Origin: Streptomyces puniciscabiei
GTDB taxonomy: Bacteria > Actinomycetota > Actinomycetes > Streptomycetales > Streptomycetaceae
DNA length: 64,000 bases
Direction of reading: 5' to 3'
NCBI RefSeq assembly: GCF_006715785.1
Contig: NZ_VFNX01000001.1
Location: 2,494,501-2,558,500, forward strand
A model generated the notes under the pieces. It ran no database searches, was not told the DNA's origin, and worked only from the letters and a program-made list of their open reading frames with translations. The stretch's first letter is position 1, and every line of letters starts with the position of its first letter. A program made the position numbers and the translations under genes. Of this stretch, positions 1 through 8,727 are shown piece after piece.

Positions 1-731
1 AAGAACGCGCCGGCGTGGGTGGCCAGGGCGTACCAGACGAACAGGGCCGTCGTGACCGTGTGGCAGGCCCGGGCGCCCCAGATCGCCGCCGGGATGCCGA
101 AGCGGGCCGGTACCGACATCACGCCGATCTCGCGGTCGGTCTCGACGTCCTGGCAGGCGTAGATCAGGTCGAAGCCGCCGATCCAGACGCCGACGGCGAG
201 GCCGAGGATCACCGCGGTCCAGGACCACTCGCCGGTGATCGCCAGCCAGCCGCCGATCGGGCCCATGGCCTGGGCGAGACCGAGGATGGCCTGCGGGAAG
301 TTGGTGAACCGCTTGCCGTACGGATACACCACCATCGGGATCACGGCGACGGGGGCCAGCGCCAGGCACAGGGGGTTCAGCAGGGCCGCCGCGCCCAGGA
401 AGACGACCAGGGCGATCAGGGCGCCCGTCCAGGCGTGCCGGACGGTCATCGCGCCGGTCACCAGCTCGCGGTGCGCCGTACGCGGGTTACGGGCGTCGAT
501 CTCGCGGTCGATGATCCGGTTGACCGCCATCGCGAAGGTGCGCAGGCCGACCATGCAGACAGTGACCAGCAGCAGCCGGCCCCAGTGGACGTTCCTGTCC
601 CACTCGTACATCGCCGTGAGCGAGGCGATGTAGGCGAAGGGCAGCGCGAAGATCGAGTGCTCGATCATCACCAGGCGCAGAAAGGCCTTCGTGCGTCCCG
701 GCTGGGGGATCGCGGCAGAGGCGCTGCTCAC
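1..731 (-). CDS. mqnP: MqnP-type UbiA prenyltransferase (3' part missing)
   Basis: This is a membrane prenyltransferase of the UbiA family, expected to attach the polyprenyl chain to the 1,4-dihydroxy-6-naphthoate-type ring in the futalosine route to menaquinone. About 243 codons are present; the C-terminus lies beyond the left edge. Both Asp-rich motifs are visible: NRIIDREID in the first third and DVETDREIG later, which in this family bind Mg-diphosphate. Several hydrophobic helices follow. The GTG start (731-729) overlaps the stop of the UbiD-like gene upstream in a GTGA junction, so the two are translationally coupled. The pairing with a UbiD decarboxylase is the reason for preferring MqnP over a generic UbiA call. 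Confidence 0.85.
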   Translation of the reverse strand, partial: MSSASAAIPQPGRTKAFLRLVMIEHSIFALPFAYIASLTAMYEWDRNVHWGRLLLVTVCMVGLRTFAMAVNRIIDREIDARNPRTAHRELVTGAMTVRHAWTGALIALVVFLGAAALLNPLCLALAPVAVIPMVVYPYGKRFTNFPQAILGLAQAMGPIGGWLAITGEWSWTAVILGLAVGVWIGGFDLIYACQDVETDREIGVMSVPARFGIPAAIWGARACHTVTTALFVWYALATHAGAF

Positions 732-2185
732 AGGCCGTACTCCTTCCAGCGGCGGTCCACCAGGGCCGCCGTAGCCGGGTCCGACAGGACCATGTCCGGC
801 CAGCCCCCGTCGCGGGTGTAGCCCTCCTCGGGCCACTTCTTGGTCGCGTCGATGCCCGCCTTGCCGCCCCAGAACTGCTGGTAGGAGGCGTGGTCGAGAT
901 GGTCGACGGGGCCTTCGACGACCGTGAGGTCCCGGGCGTAGTCGGTGTTGCCGAGCGCCCGCCAGGCGACCTCGTGCAGATCGTGCACGTCGCAGTCGGC
1001 GTCCACGACCACGATCAGCTTGGTCAGGGACATCATGTGTGCCCCCCAGATCGCGTGCATCACCTTCTGCGCGTGCTTGGGGTACTTCTTGTCGATCGAG
1101 ACGATCGCGCAGTTGTGGAAGCCGCCCGCCTCGGGCAGGTGGTAGTCCACGATGTCCGGGACGATGATCTTGAGGAGCGGGAGGAAGAAGCGTTCGGTCG
1201 CGCGGCCGAGCGGTCCGTCCTCCGTCGGGGGGCGGCCCACGACGATCGACTGGAGCAGGGGACGGCGGCGCATCGTCACGCAGTCGATCCTCAGCGCCGG
1301 GAACGGTTCCTGCGGGGTGTAGAAGCCGGTGTGGTCGCCGAAGGGTCCCTCGGGCAGCATCTCGCCCGGCTCCAGCCAGCCCTCCAGGACGACCTCGGCG
1401 TTCGCCGGCACCTGGAGCGGGACGGTCTTGCAGTCGACCATCTCGATCCGCTTGCCCGCGATGAACCCGGCGAACAGGTACTCGTCGATGTCACCGGGGA
1501 GCGGGGCGGTGGAGGCGTAGGTGACGGCCGGGGGGCACCCGAAGGCGATGGCGACGGGCAGCCGCTCGCCCCTTCTCGCGGCCACCTGGTAGTGGTTGCG
1601 GCTGTCCTTGTGGATCTGCCAGTGCATGCCGATGGTGCGCCTGTCGTGGCGCTGGAGGCGGTAGAGCCCGAGGTTGCGGACGCCCGACTCCGGGTCCTTG
1701 GTGTGGGTGAGCCCCAGGTTGAAGAAGGAGCCGCCGTCCTTGGGCCAGGTGAACAGCGCCGGGAGCCGGTCGAGGTCCACCTCGTCGCCGTGCAGGACGA
1801 CCTCCTGTACCGGGGCGCTGTCAGCCTTCACCTTCTTCGGCGGCACATGGGTCATCGCGCCCAGCTTCCCGAAGGCCTCGCGCACGCCGACGAAGCCGTG
1901 CGGCAGTTCGGGCCGCAGCAGGCCGCCGATCTTCTCGGAGATCTCGCCGTACGACTTCAGGCCCAGCGCCTTCAGCAGGCGGCGGTCGGTGCCGAAGACG
2001 TTCATGGCGAGGGGCATCGCCGAGCCCTTCACGTTCTCGAAGAGCAGGGCGGGGCCGCCGGACTTCTGCACCCGGTCGACGATCTCCCCGACTTCCAGAT
2101 ACGGGTCGACCTCGGCCTTGATGCGCTTGAGGTCGCCCTCGCGCTCCAGCGCCCGCAGCAGGGAGCGAAGATCGTCGTAAGCCAT
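728..2185 (-). CDS. mqnL: UbiD-family decarboxylase, menaquinone (futalosine) pathway
   Basis: This 485-residue protein belongs to the UbiD family of prenylated-FMN decarboxylases. In Streptomyces the UbiD/UbiX/UbiA trio (MqnL/M/P) completes menaquinone synthesis after 1,4-dihydroxy-6-naphthoate. The ORF can be extended upstream, but the ATG at 2185 gives the usual start [14 protein letters not shown]. Family landmarks are visible, including [13 protein letters not shown] and the C-terminal block with [11 protein letters not shown]. Its TGA overlaps the GTG of the prenyltransferase downstream. The UbiX partner is not in the window and would be expected beyond the left edge. The substrate is inferred from the neighbour. 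Confidence 0.88.
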   Translation of the reverse strand: MAYDDLRSLLRALEREGDLKRIKAEVDPYLEVGEIVDRVQKSGGPALLFENVKGSAMPLAMNVFGTDRRLLKALGLKSYGEISEKIGGLLRPELPHGFVGVREAFGKLGAMTHVPPKKVKADSAPVQEVVLHGDEVDLDRLPALFTWPKDGGSFFNLGLTHTKDPESGVRNLGLYRLQRHDRRTIGMHWQIHKDSRNHYQVAARRGERLPVAIAFGCPPAVTYASTAPLPGDIDEYLFAGFIAGKRIEMVDCKTVPLQVPANAEVVLEGWLEPGEMLPEGPFGDHTGFYTPQEPFPALRIDCVTMRRRPLLQSIVVGRPPTEDGPLGRATERFFLPLLKIIVPDIVDYHLPEAGGFHNCAIVSIDKKYPKHAQKVMHAIWGAHMMSLTKLIVVVDADCDVHDLHEVAWRALGNTDYARDLTVVEGPVDHLDHASYQQFWGGKAGIDATKKWPEEGYTRDGGWPDMVLSDPATAALVDRRWKEYGL

Positions 2186-2249
2186 GCGGTCAAGTATCGC
2201 CGACGGAGAGAAACGGGCGGCGGCGGGGCGCTCGTATACCCTGCACGCC

Positions 2250-2537
2250 ATGCTCAGGTATCTGCCGTTCCTGCTGGTGCTGGCGCTGTGGATCTATGCC
2301 TTCGTGGACTGTCTGAACACCCCGGAGGAAGAGGTGCGGCATCTGCCGAAGGTGGTGTGGGTGGTCATCATCCTGCTCTTCGGCGAGGTGCTGGTGGGCC
2401 CGGTGGCCTGGCTGCTCACCGGCAAGGTGCGGAGCGGGGCCCCGGCGGGCGGCGCCGCGCCCGGGCGGTGGGTCGCCCCCGACGACAACCCCGAGTTCCT
2501 CCGGTCCCTGGACAAGGACGACCCCGGGCAGGACTGA
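2250..2537 (+). CDS. Small membrane protein with phospholipase D-nuclease N-terminal (PLDc_N) type region
   Basis: This is a 95-residue protein with two hydrophobic helices: residues about 2-15 ([17 protein letters not shown]) and about 35-55. [16 protein letters not shown] segment lies between them. This two-helix pattern is typical of stand-alone PLDc_N proteins, common near menaquinone genes in Streptomyces. The tail is polar and Pro/Gly-rich, ending with acidic residues. The ATG at 2250 was chosen because upstream codons overlap the divergent mqnL start region. The function is unknown; there is no catalytic HKD motif. Confidence 0.75.
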   Translation: MLRYLPFLLVLALWIYAFVDCLNTPEEEVRHLPKVVWVVIILLFGEVLVGPVAWLLTGKVRSGAPAGGAAPGRWVAPDDNPEFLRSLDKDDPGQD

Positions 2538-2585
2538 CGGAACTCCGGCTGCTCGCCCCTCATCGGCGGTGCCGAGGACCCCGGT

Positions 2586-3350
2586 TCACTGGAAGACGGC
2601 CACCGGGTACTGCAGCACGACCTCGCGGGTGTCGGGGCGCCAGGTCGTCACCTTGCCCAGGCAGTGGGCCTGGAACTGGCCCTCGGGCAGCTGTCGGCCC
2701 GGGGGACGCAGCCCGGCGGGGCGCAGGACGACCCGCAGGTGCGCGGACTGCTCGCCGTCTCCGTAGGGTGCTCGCATCACCAGGGTCTCGCCCTGGGGGT
2801 CCTGGGCCTCGAACCGGCCGGTGATCATGACGAACTCGCCGATCTCGCTGAGCACCACGTCGTTCGTGACCCCGGCGCCGAGGAGGGCGCGGTTGGGTGT
2901 GACCGTGGACTTCTCCCAGGACTTCTCCCGCAGTCGCACCTTGGCGAGCCCGTCCCCCCGCTCCAGGACGGACAGCAGCAGACCGATCACCTGTATCGGC
3001 TTGCTCTCGTCGACGTACTTGGCGACGATCTCGGTGGTTCTGTCCCCGGTGAGCTGGAACATCAGGGACAGCACCGGGATCGCCGCCAGGCAGCCGGTGT
3101 TGCGCACGTTCCGCTCCTCGACCTCCTTGCGCAGCGCGGAGCGGTGGTTGCGCATGCTGAAGACGTCCATGACCGCGTCGTTGTCCAGATACAGCGGAAG
3201 GTAGTGGGGCTCCTCGACCGTCCTCCCGATCCGCTTCACGGCCCGCCGTACGACGAGCACGGCCAGCACGACGAGGCCGGCGAAGGCCACCAGCCACCAT
3301 GTCATCGCGCCCCACCAGGCGCTCCACCAGGTGCCGTCAAGAACAGCCAC
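2586..3350 (-). CDS. Membrane-anchored protein of unknown function, third gene of VWA operon
   Basis: This is a 254-residue protein with one transmembrane helix near residues 15-34 (WWLVAFAGLVVLAVLVV), a basic stretch after it, and a soluble alpha/beta region with no motif I can name. The GTG at 3350 is chosen because AAGGAG sits 4 nt upstream of it. It overlaps the last 14 nt of the VWA gene, so the two are translationally coupled. An internal ATG at 3305 lies just before the helix and is the alternative start. Position and topology suggest a partner of the two exported proteins encoded upstream. It may resemble DUF6414-like proteins, but I am not sure. Confidence 0.7.
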   Translation of the reverse strand: MAVLDGTWWSAWWGAMTWWLVAFAGLVVLAVLVVRRAVKRIGRTVEEPHYLPLYLDNDAVMDVFSMRNHRSALRKEVEERNVRNTGCLAAIPVLSLMFQLTGDRTTEIVAKYVDESKPIQVIGLLLSVLERGDGLAKVRLREKSWEKSTVTPNRALLGAGVTNDVVLSEIGEFVMITGRFEAQDPQGETLVMRAPYGDGEQSAHLRVVLRPAGLRPPGRQLPEGQFQAHCLGKVTTWRPDTREVVLQYPVAVFQ

Positions 3351-4962
3351 GGATCTCCTTGAACGCGCTGGACAGGGACGAGTGCCGGGCGTCGACCATG
3401 CGGCCACCGGTCACCGAGGCGACCTGGCGCAGTTCGGCCGCGTCCGCGTCGCCGAAGTGGACGGGGTAGGTGTGCACGGCGCGGGCGTCGGCGGGCCGCG
3501 CCCGGTAGCGGCTGACGAAGGTCGCGCGGTCGATGCCCGCGTTGTTCTCGCCGTCGGTCATCAGCACGATGGCCACGGCCCGCCCCGGGTCCGCGCCGAG
3601 GGCCCGCTCGGCGGTGCCGTAGCCGTGGTCCAGGGCGGACCAGACGGCCGTCGAGCCGTCGTAGCCGCCGTCGGCGACGAAGCGGGTGAGGGCCGTGAGG
3701 TCGGCGCCGCCGTGCACGGTGACCGTGCGCTCGGCCAGCGGGCGCCCGCCGAAGCGGATCACGGTCAGCTTCTCGCCCTGGTAGAAGCGGACGAACTTGC
3801 CCGTGGCGGAGGAGTCCGCCCCGCTGAGCCCGGCGAACGCGGCCCTGAGCGCGGTCGTCCGGGAGCCGCGCATGGAGGCGGAGAAGTCGAGCAGGAAGAT
3901 CACCTGGTCGGCGATGCGGCGCCGGGGGTCGCCGTAGTCGGCGAGGAGCCGGTCCAGGACGGCGGGGTCGTCGGGGAAGTACAGGGCGTTGTCCAGGGGC
4001 GCGGTGAGCCGGGGGTCGCGGGCCACGGCGGTGCTGACCGGGCGGCGCAGCGTCCGCCGCATGATCTCCCGCTGGTGGTCGGCGGCGGTCAGCCAGTTCA
4101 CCACCCGGTCGTAGGCGTCCCGGCTGCGCTGGTCGAGCAGGAGCAGCGGATAGTCGGACAGCACCATGCCGTCGGCGGGGTGCACGATCTCCAGGGGCTG
4201 CTCGAGGCGCCCGGAGGCGTTCAGGGTGAGCAGTTCGGACTCGTAGGTGATCAGGGCGTTGGTGCGTCCGGGGTGCTCGGCGAAGGCGTCCAGCAGGGCG
4301 TGGGAGCTCTCGGCGGTGAGGGTCTGCCCGGAGCGGAAGCCGCGCAGCCGGTCGCAGCTGACGTCCTGCGGTCTCAGCGCGCTGCCCGTGCCGGCCGCGG
4401 CGGTGGCGACGCCGACCAGCGCGGCGAGCCCGCTGTTGCTGTGCCGGGGGTCGGCCATGCCGAAGCGCACGGTGCCGGTGGCGGCCGCGTCGGCGAGGTC
4501 CGCCCAGGACAGGCGTCCGCCGGGCGCCTCGGCGCGCAGGGTGCGGGCCACCTCCCGGGTGAGGCCGACGACGACCGGGGAGCGCATGACCGAGGCGCTC
4601 TGCACGATGGCGGCCGGGCGGGTCCCGGCGGCCGCCTTCTTGGCCTTCAGCCGGAAGTAGCGGTCGGAGGAGAGCCAGGCCAGGTCGTAGGAGTGGCGGC
4701 CGGTCAGCAGGGTGTCGCTCGCGTCGTTGGTCGGCCGGTAGTCCATGTCCAGGCGGACCCCGGTGTCCTGCCGGAGCCGACCCAACAGGGGTTCCATGTC
4801 GGCGAGTTCGTCGCTGGCCAGGACGTGCAGGGTGGTGTCGGGGCCGCCGCCCCCGCCGGAGCAGGAGACGAGAGGGCCGAGCGCGGCGAGCAGGACCAGG
4901 CACAGGGCGGCGGGGAGGCCACGGCCCCGGCACAGGGCGGCCATCGGTGCGCGGGCGGTCAT
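3337..4962 (-). CDS. Lipoprotein fusing a solute-binding-like domain to a von Willebrand factor A domain
   Basis: This 541-residue protein starts with a signal peptide and a lipobox ending at Cys34 (LVSC). Residues about 44-330 resemble a type II periplasmic-binding protein. Residues about 350-530 are a VWA domain with an intact MIDAS: DFSAS at 359-363, a downstream Thr in GGYDGSTAVW, and LMTDGENN. VWA domains with this motif bind Mg2+ and mediate protein contacts, so the protein is likely surface-tethered and binds a partner outside the cell. The ATG overlaps the stop of the upstream gene (ATGA), and its own stop overlaps the next gene. The ligand is unknown. Confidence 0.8.
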   Translation of the reverse strand: MTARAPMAALCRGRGLPAALCLVLLAALGPLVSCSGGGGGPDTTLHVLASDELADMEPLLGRLRQDTGVRLDMDYRPTNDASDTLLTGRHSYDLAWLSSDRYFRLKAKKAAAGTRPAAIVQSASVMRSPVVVGLTREVARTLRAEAPGGRLSWADLADAAATGTVRFGMADPRHSNSGLAALVGVATAAAGTGSALRPQDVSCDRLRGFRSGQTLTAESSHALLDAFAEHPGRTNALITYESELLTLNASGRLEQPLEIVHPADGMVLSDYPLLLLDQRSRDAYDRVVNWLTAADHQREIMRRTLRRPVSTAVARDPRLTAPLDNALYFPDDPAVLDRLLADYGDPRRRIADQVIFLLDFSASMRGSRTTALRAAFAGLSGADSSATGKFVRFYQGEKLTVIRFGGRPLAERTVTVHGGADLTALTRFVADGGYDGSTAVWSALDHGYGTAERALGADPGRAVAIVLMTDGENNAGIDRATFVSRYRARPADARAVHTYPVHFGDADAAELRQVASVTGGRMVDARHSSLSSAFKEIRGCS

Positions 4963-6260
4963 GGCGCGTCACCGCCCGTGGCCGACTGCGCCACGGGGTC
5001 GCAGTCGCCGACGATCTCGATCATCTTCTCCAGCAGGTCGAGCCGGGGCAGCACCGCCTTGGTGTCGTCGTCCGACAGGACGGGCGCCTGGATGTGGTGG
5101 TCGGTGAGGAACCGGGTCAGGGAGTCGCTGGTGGCGGAGGCGCCCTCGGCGTCCCGGACCCGGAAGCCCAGTTCCATCGCCCGCTTCTGCAGCGCCGGGT
5201 CCCTGGTGATCAGGTCGCCGAGCCGGTCGCCGGCCGGGGTGAGCGCGATGAGCTGCGGCTCGGCGATGAACCGCGCCGACGGATAGAGCAGCACACGCTC
5301 GCTGTCGACGTGCCCGGTGCCGGCCTGGGTGGCGATCTGGTGGGCCAGGAACTGGTGCTCGTAGATCACCGCGATCGGCGCGATGCTCTTGCCCTCGGCG
5401 GAGACGTAGGTCTCGTTCTTCTCCGAGGACGGCATGCCCTGGTCGTTGAGGAGGAGCCTTATCCGCTCGGCGAAGCGGGTCGCCTCGGCCGTGTCCTGCG
5501 GGATGTTGTCGTGGTTCCAGATGTAGGAGACAAGCCCCAGATAGGTGCCGGCGGAGTTGGCCTCGCAGATGTCGGAGGTCTGGGCGAGCACCTTGTTGCC
5601 GTTGTGGATGCCGTGGCTGTCTATGCCGATGCGTCTGCCGCTGCGGTCGGTGCCGAGGCTGTCCCAGCGGCGGCCGTCGGCGGTCGCCTGCAGGAACTTC
5701 TGCATGTTCAGCGAGTAGTACAGCGGCTTGGATCCGGCGGGCACGCCCGGTAACGGGGTGGCGATCCCGGCGTCGTGCAGCGTCTCGGCGTACTCGCGGT
5801 AGGTGCCGAGCACGACCGGGCTGACGAACGGGCGGTACGTCGTCGCCGGGTGGCCCTCGGCCGCGCGCTTCCTGGTGATCAGGTCGGCGGCGGGCTGCCC
5901 GGAGGGGAACACGACGTCGTAGCCGTCGTAGCTCTGGGCGGCGATCCCGCGCGAGCCCATGCGGGTGATGTGCACCCGGAAGCCGTGCCGGACGAGCAGC
6001 CGCTGGACCTCGGGATCCTCGAAGTAGTCGGCCTTCGAGGCCATCTTGGCCTCGATCGTGACGATACGGGTGAAGGGCAGGCCGACATGGCCCTGGGCGA
6101 GGACGACGACCGCGCACAGGGCGGTGACGGCGGCGACGGCGCGCGGGAACCACCGGCGCGCCGTGGAGCCCGGCGAGGGCGGGTCCGCCGGCTCCCCGAC
6201 CCGCAGGCGGGGCTCCCCGGTCTGAGGGGGTCTTTCGGTCTCGGCTCTGTGTGTGACCAC
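4959..6260 (-). CDS. Membrane-anchored extracytoplasmic protein, first gene of VWA operon
   Basis: This is a 433-residue protein with a polar N-terminus (about 35 residues) and then a single hydrophobic segment near residues 40-57. A large extracytoplasmic domain follows, containing SRGIAAQSYDGYDVVFPSG and EANSAGTYLGLVSYIWNH. The fold looks like a binding protein, since these blocks resemble ligand-pocket loops of periplasmic-binding proteins, but I cannot name a family. It overlaps the next gene by ATGA, so the three genes 6260-2586 read as one operon. Having two binding-like proteins plus a VWA domain suggests an envelope-sensing or tethering complex. That role is inference. Confidence 0.75.
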   Translation of the reverse strand: MVTHRAETERPPQTGEPRLRVGEPADPPSPGSTARRWFPRAVAAVTALCAVVVLAQGHVGLPFTRIVTIEAKMASKADYFEDPEVQRLLVRHGFRVHITRMGSRGIAAQSYDGYDVVFPSGQPAADLITRKRAAEGHPATTYRPFVSPVVLGTYREYAETLHDAGIATPLPGVPAGSKPLYYSLNMQKFLQATADGRRWDSLGTDRSGRRIGIDSHGIHNGNKVLAQTSDICEANSAGTYLGLVSYIWNHDNIPQDTAEATRFAERIRLLLNDQGMPSSEKNETYVSAEGKSIAPIAVIYEHQFLAHQIATQAGTGHVDSERVLLYPSARFIAEPQLIALTPAGDRLGDLITRDPALQKRAMELGFRVRDAEGASATSDSLTRFLTDHHIQAPVLSDDDTKAVLPRLDLLEKMIEIVGDCDPVAQSATGGDAP

Positions 6261-6372
6261 CCGTGTCTCCTGCGTCAGCGGGGACAGGATCGTCCGCCCC
6301 CCGGACGATGCCGGGTGGAACGCTCAACAAACGTCAGGCGAAGGGAATGTGAAGGAGCGTCAGGAGTGATGG

Positions 6373-6696
6373 TCAGTCGTCGCGCAGCACGAGGTCGAGC
6401 AGTCCCGGGAAGCGGGCGTCGAACTCCGCGCGGCGCAGCCGGTTGACGCGGCGGGGGCCCTCGTCCCGCTGCTCCACCAGGCCGGCCGCGCGCAGTACCG
6501 CGAAGTGGTGGCTGAGCGCGGCCTTGCCCACCGGCACGTCGAAGCTGCCGCAGCTGCGGGTCCAGTCGGCGGAGCCGGCCAGCTCCCTGACCAGGGCGAG
6601 GCGCACGGGGTCGGCGAGGGCGGCGAGCGCCGTGGGGACGGGCACGTCGTCGGGATGGGTGTGCTCCGGGGCGGCCCGGTGACTGGCGGCTACCAC
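6373..6696 (-). CDS. ArsR-family helix-turn-helix regulator
   Basis: This 107-residue winged-helix regulator contains ALADPVRLALVRELAG, the recognition helix region GKAALSHHFAVLRAAGLV and the wing RRVNRLRR. The frame stays open to 6807, but the extra N-terminus would be encoded by a hexanucleotide repeat. The GTG at 6696 has GAGGAG 6 nt upstream and is preferred. I see no metal-binding Cys pair of the SmtB/ArsR type, so the inducer is probably not a metal. It is divergent from the quinone oxidoreductase gene at 6859, which it probably controls through the palindrome at 6804-6817. Confidence 0.82.
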   Translation of the reverse strand: MVAASHRAAPEHTHPDDVPVPTALAALADPVRLALVRELAGSADWTRSCGSFDVPVGKAALSHHFAVLRAAGLVEQRDEGPRRVNRLRRAEFDARFPGLLDLVLRDD

Positions 6697-6731
6697 GCCA
6701 CGCTCCTCTCTTTGGCCTGCTTGCGCTTCGG

Positions 6732-6782
6732 CTTGCATCCGCGTCCGCTTCCGCTTCCGCGCCCACTTCCGCTTCCGCTTGC
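6732..6782. repeat. Hexanucleotide-like TTCCGC repeat tract
   Basis: About 50 bp of degenerate CCGCTT/TTCCGC units lie directly upstream of the ArsR-type gene. On the minus strand they read as Lys/Arg codons, which explains the misleading long open frame. The tract may be a slippage-prone spacer in the divergent promoter region. Confidence 0.6.
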
Positions 6783-6803
6783 CGAGTGTTCGATGAAAAC
6801 CAT

Positions 6804-6817
6804 ACACTCACGAGTGT
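6804..6817. promoter_or_regulatory. Probable operator of the ArsR-type regulator
   Basis: A perfect inverted repeat ACACTC-AC-GAGTGT lies between the divergent regulator (start 6696) and quinone oxidoreductase (start 6859). Its right half is part of a 10-bp direct repeat, CGAGTGTTCG, at 6783-6792 and 6811-6820. The placement suits repression of one or both promoters. The binding protein is inferred from location. Confidence 0.55.
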
Positions 6818-6858
6818 TCGCTTTTGATTGAACAGTCGAGTCGAGCCAGGGGTGCGGC

Positions 6859-7833
6859 ATGCGTGCGGTGGAGTTCCAGGAGTACGGCGGTCCCGAGGTA
6901 CTGCGACTGGTCACGGCCGAGGTGCCGGAACCAGGACCCGGGCAGGTCGGCATCGACGTGGCCTGGACCGGCGTGAACTTCGCCGACCTCAAGGCCCGCG
7001 CGGAGGGCTACCGGGTGCCCGCGCTGCCGTTCGTCCCCGGACTGGAGGTCTCCGGCCGGGTCCGGGCGCTCGGCGCCGGCGTCACGGACCTGACCGTCGG
7101 CCAGCAGGTGGTCGCGCACACCGCGAGCGGCGGATACGCGGAGGTGGTGGTGGCCGGGGCGGCGACCGTCTTCCCGGTCCCCCCGGGCCTGGACCTGCGC
7201 ACCGCCGCCACCCTCCCGACGGTCCTCACCACGGCGTACGCGCTGGTCCACACCGTCGGCCGGCTCCAGCCCGGCGAGTCGGTCCTCGTCCAGGGCGCGG
7301 CCGGCGGGGTCGGCACGGCGGTCGGGCAGCTCGCGCGGGCCGCGGGCGCCGGGGCGGTGTACGGCGTGGCGTCCTCGGCCGCGAAGGCGGAGTACGCCAA
7401 GAACCACGGCTACGACGAGGTGTTCGTCGGCGCCTTCCAGGAGCCGGTGCGCGCGGCGACCGGCGGGCGCGGCGCCGACCTGGTGCTGGACCCCGTCGGC
7501 GGCGACACCCTGCGCGCCGGACTGGCCTCGCTCGCACCGTTCGGGCGCCTGGTCTCCTACGGCAACGCGAGCGGCGCCGAGCCGTGGAGCGTGGGCCAGC
7601 CCGAGCTGTCCCCGCTCGGCGTCTCGGTCTCCGGTTTCTCCGTCCTGACCCTGGCCCGGACCGCGCCGGACGCCCTGCGCCGGCTGACGGAGCGGGCGCT
7701 CGCGAAGGCGGTCGACGGCACGGTGACCCTGCCGGTGACGGCCGAGTTCCCGCTCGCGGAGGCGGCTCGGGCACACCGGCTGATGGGGGGACGGTCGAGC
7801 ACGGGGAAGCTGCTGCTGCGGGTGGCCGACTGA
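6859..7833 (+). CDS. Zinc-independent quinone oxidoreductase (MDR family)
   Basis: This is a 324-residue medium-chain dehydrogenase/reductase of the NADPH:quinone reductase type. The N-terminus MRAVEFQEYGGPEVLRL is typical of QOR proteins. The nucleotide-binding loop VQGAAGGVGTAVGQLA is near residues 146-160, and the C-terminal block ending GKLLLRV is also typical. The catalytic zinc ligands of alcohol dehydrogenases are absent, as usual for this branch. It likely reduces quinones or activated alkenes using NADPH in the cytoplasm. It is divergent from an ArsR-type regulator, implying substrate or stress induction. The physiological substrate is unknown. Confidence 0.85.
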   Translation: MRAVEFQEYGGPEVLRLVTAEVPEPGPGQVGIDVAWTGVNFADLKARAEGYRVPALPFVPGLEVSGRVRALGAGVTDLTVGQQVVAHTASGGYAEVVVAGAATVFPVPPGLDLRTAATLPTVLTTAYALVHTVGRLQPGESVLVQGAAGGVGTAVGQLARAAGAGAVYGVASSAAKAEYAKNHGYDEVFVGAFQEPVRAATGGRGADLVLDPVGGDTLRAGLASLAPFGRLVSYGNASGAEPWSVGQPELSPLGVSVSGFSVLTLARTAPDALRRLTERALAKAVDGTVTLPVTAEFPLAEAARAHRLMGGRSSTGKLLLRVAD

Positions 7834-7960
7834 GTCTCCGTCAACTGCTCACAGGACGCGGGCACTTCGCCGTTCATAACGACTTGCCATCGTCCACCGG
7901 GGTTGTTGTTAATGGTCGTCACTGAGTTGCGAGGGATTGCCCGACCTCTGGGGGACACAG

Positions 7961-8680
7961 ATGCAGAACGGCCAGCCACCCGAACGCCCGGCGCAGGATC
8001 CCGCGCCCGCCCCGCCGACGGCCGCGCCCACCACACAGGCCCCGGCGGCCGCACCGGCCGCGCCGCCCGCCGCCCCCGCCGCTGCGCCGCTCATGCCGGA
8101 CGTCCCCGCACCACCGGCGCACCCGACGCCGCTCCGGCTCGACCTCCGGGTGAGCAAGCGGATCCTGTGGATCGGGGCGGCGGTGTACCCGCTGGCGAAC
8201 ATCGCCCGCGTCTACTCCTTCGTCATGCGCCCCAAGCGCAAGGAGGCGGTGATGCGGTTCCTGCGGTACACCGCCGCCACGCTGGTCGTCGGCTTCATCG
8301 CGATGCTGCCGAGCCTGCCCTCCCTCGCCTTCGGGGGAGGCGGGGAGCAGAACTCCGGCGCGGCCGGCTATGTCACCTTCATCTGGATCGTGGCCGTCGT
8401 CGCCGAGATCTACTTCTTCATCGACATGCTCGGCGTGCTGACGGCCCCACCGCAGCACGTGCTCGCGGTGGAGACCTCGGGTGCGTCCACCGCGCTGGTC
8501 ACCAGCCAGGACCCGCGGCAGCTGGACCAGATCGTCGGCCAGATCTCCTACGCCATCGATCACCCGGAGGCCGAGTTCAAGGTCACGGTGGAGAGCCTCA
8601 CCGTCTCGCCGAAGAACTACTACTTCGGCGACAACGTCAACATGTACGGCGGCAGCGGAAACGTGGGGATCGGCGCATGA
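7961..8680 (+). CDS. DUF6232-like membrane protein with C-terminal GDNVNMYGG motif
   Basis: This 239-residue protein has a Pro/Ala-rich N-terminus of about 50 residues, then RVSKRILWIGAAVYPLANIAR, which recalls DUF6232 proteins. Two transmembrane helices follow (about residues 96-120 and 135-160), then a soluble region with LDQIVGQISYAIDHPEAEF. It ends in the short motif NYYFGDNVNMYGGSGN (from residue 219), which the next protein carries at its N-terminus. The two genes overlap by ATGA. The ATG at 7961 was chosen over a TTG at 7937. A role in homotypic, possibly amyloid-like, signalling is inferred from the shared motif. Confidence 0.75.
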   Translation: MQNGQPPERPAQDPAPAPPTAAPTTQAPAAAPAAPPAAPAAAPLMPDVPAPPAHPTPLRLDLRVSKRILWIGAAVYPLANIARVYSFVMRPKRKEAVMRFLRYTAATLVVGFIAMLPSLPSLAFGGGGEQNSGAAGYVTFIWIVAVVAEIYFFIDMLGVLTAPPQHVLAVETSGASTALVTSQDPRQLDQIVGQISYAIDHPEAEFKVTVESLTVSPKNYYFGDNVNMYGGSGNVGIGA

Positions 8681-8727
8681 GCGGCACGAACTACTACTAC
8701 GGCGACAACGTGAACATGTACGGCGGC
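8615..8727 (+). repeat. 39-bp direct repeat encoding the shared NYYxGDNVNMYGG motif
   Basis: The segments 8615-8653 and 8689-8727 differ at two of 39 positions. They encode the end of one protein and the beginning of the next. Their spacing is 74 nt, across the ATGA gene junction. They could come from a duplication or be kept alike by selection for pairing. Confidence 0.8.

Noticed and set aside
890..2824. Very long plus-strand open frame opposite mqnL
   Set aside because: It is the high-GC shadow of mqnL; the minus strand carries the conserved UbiD motifs.
3331..5286. Long Gly/Val-rich plus-strand frame opposite the VWA operon
   Set aside because: Composition typical of antisense shadow; the minus strand has lipobox and MIDAS motifs.
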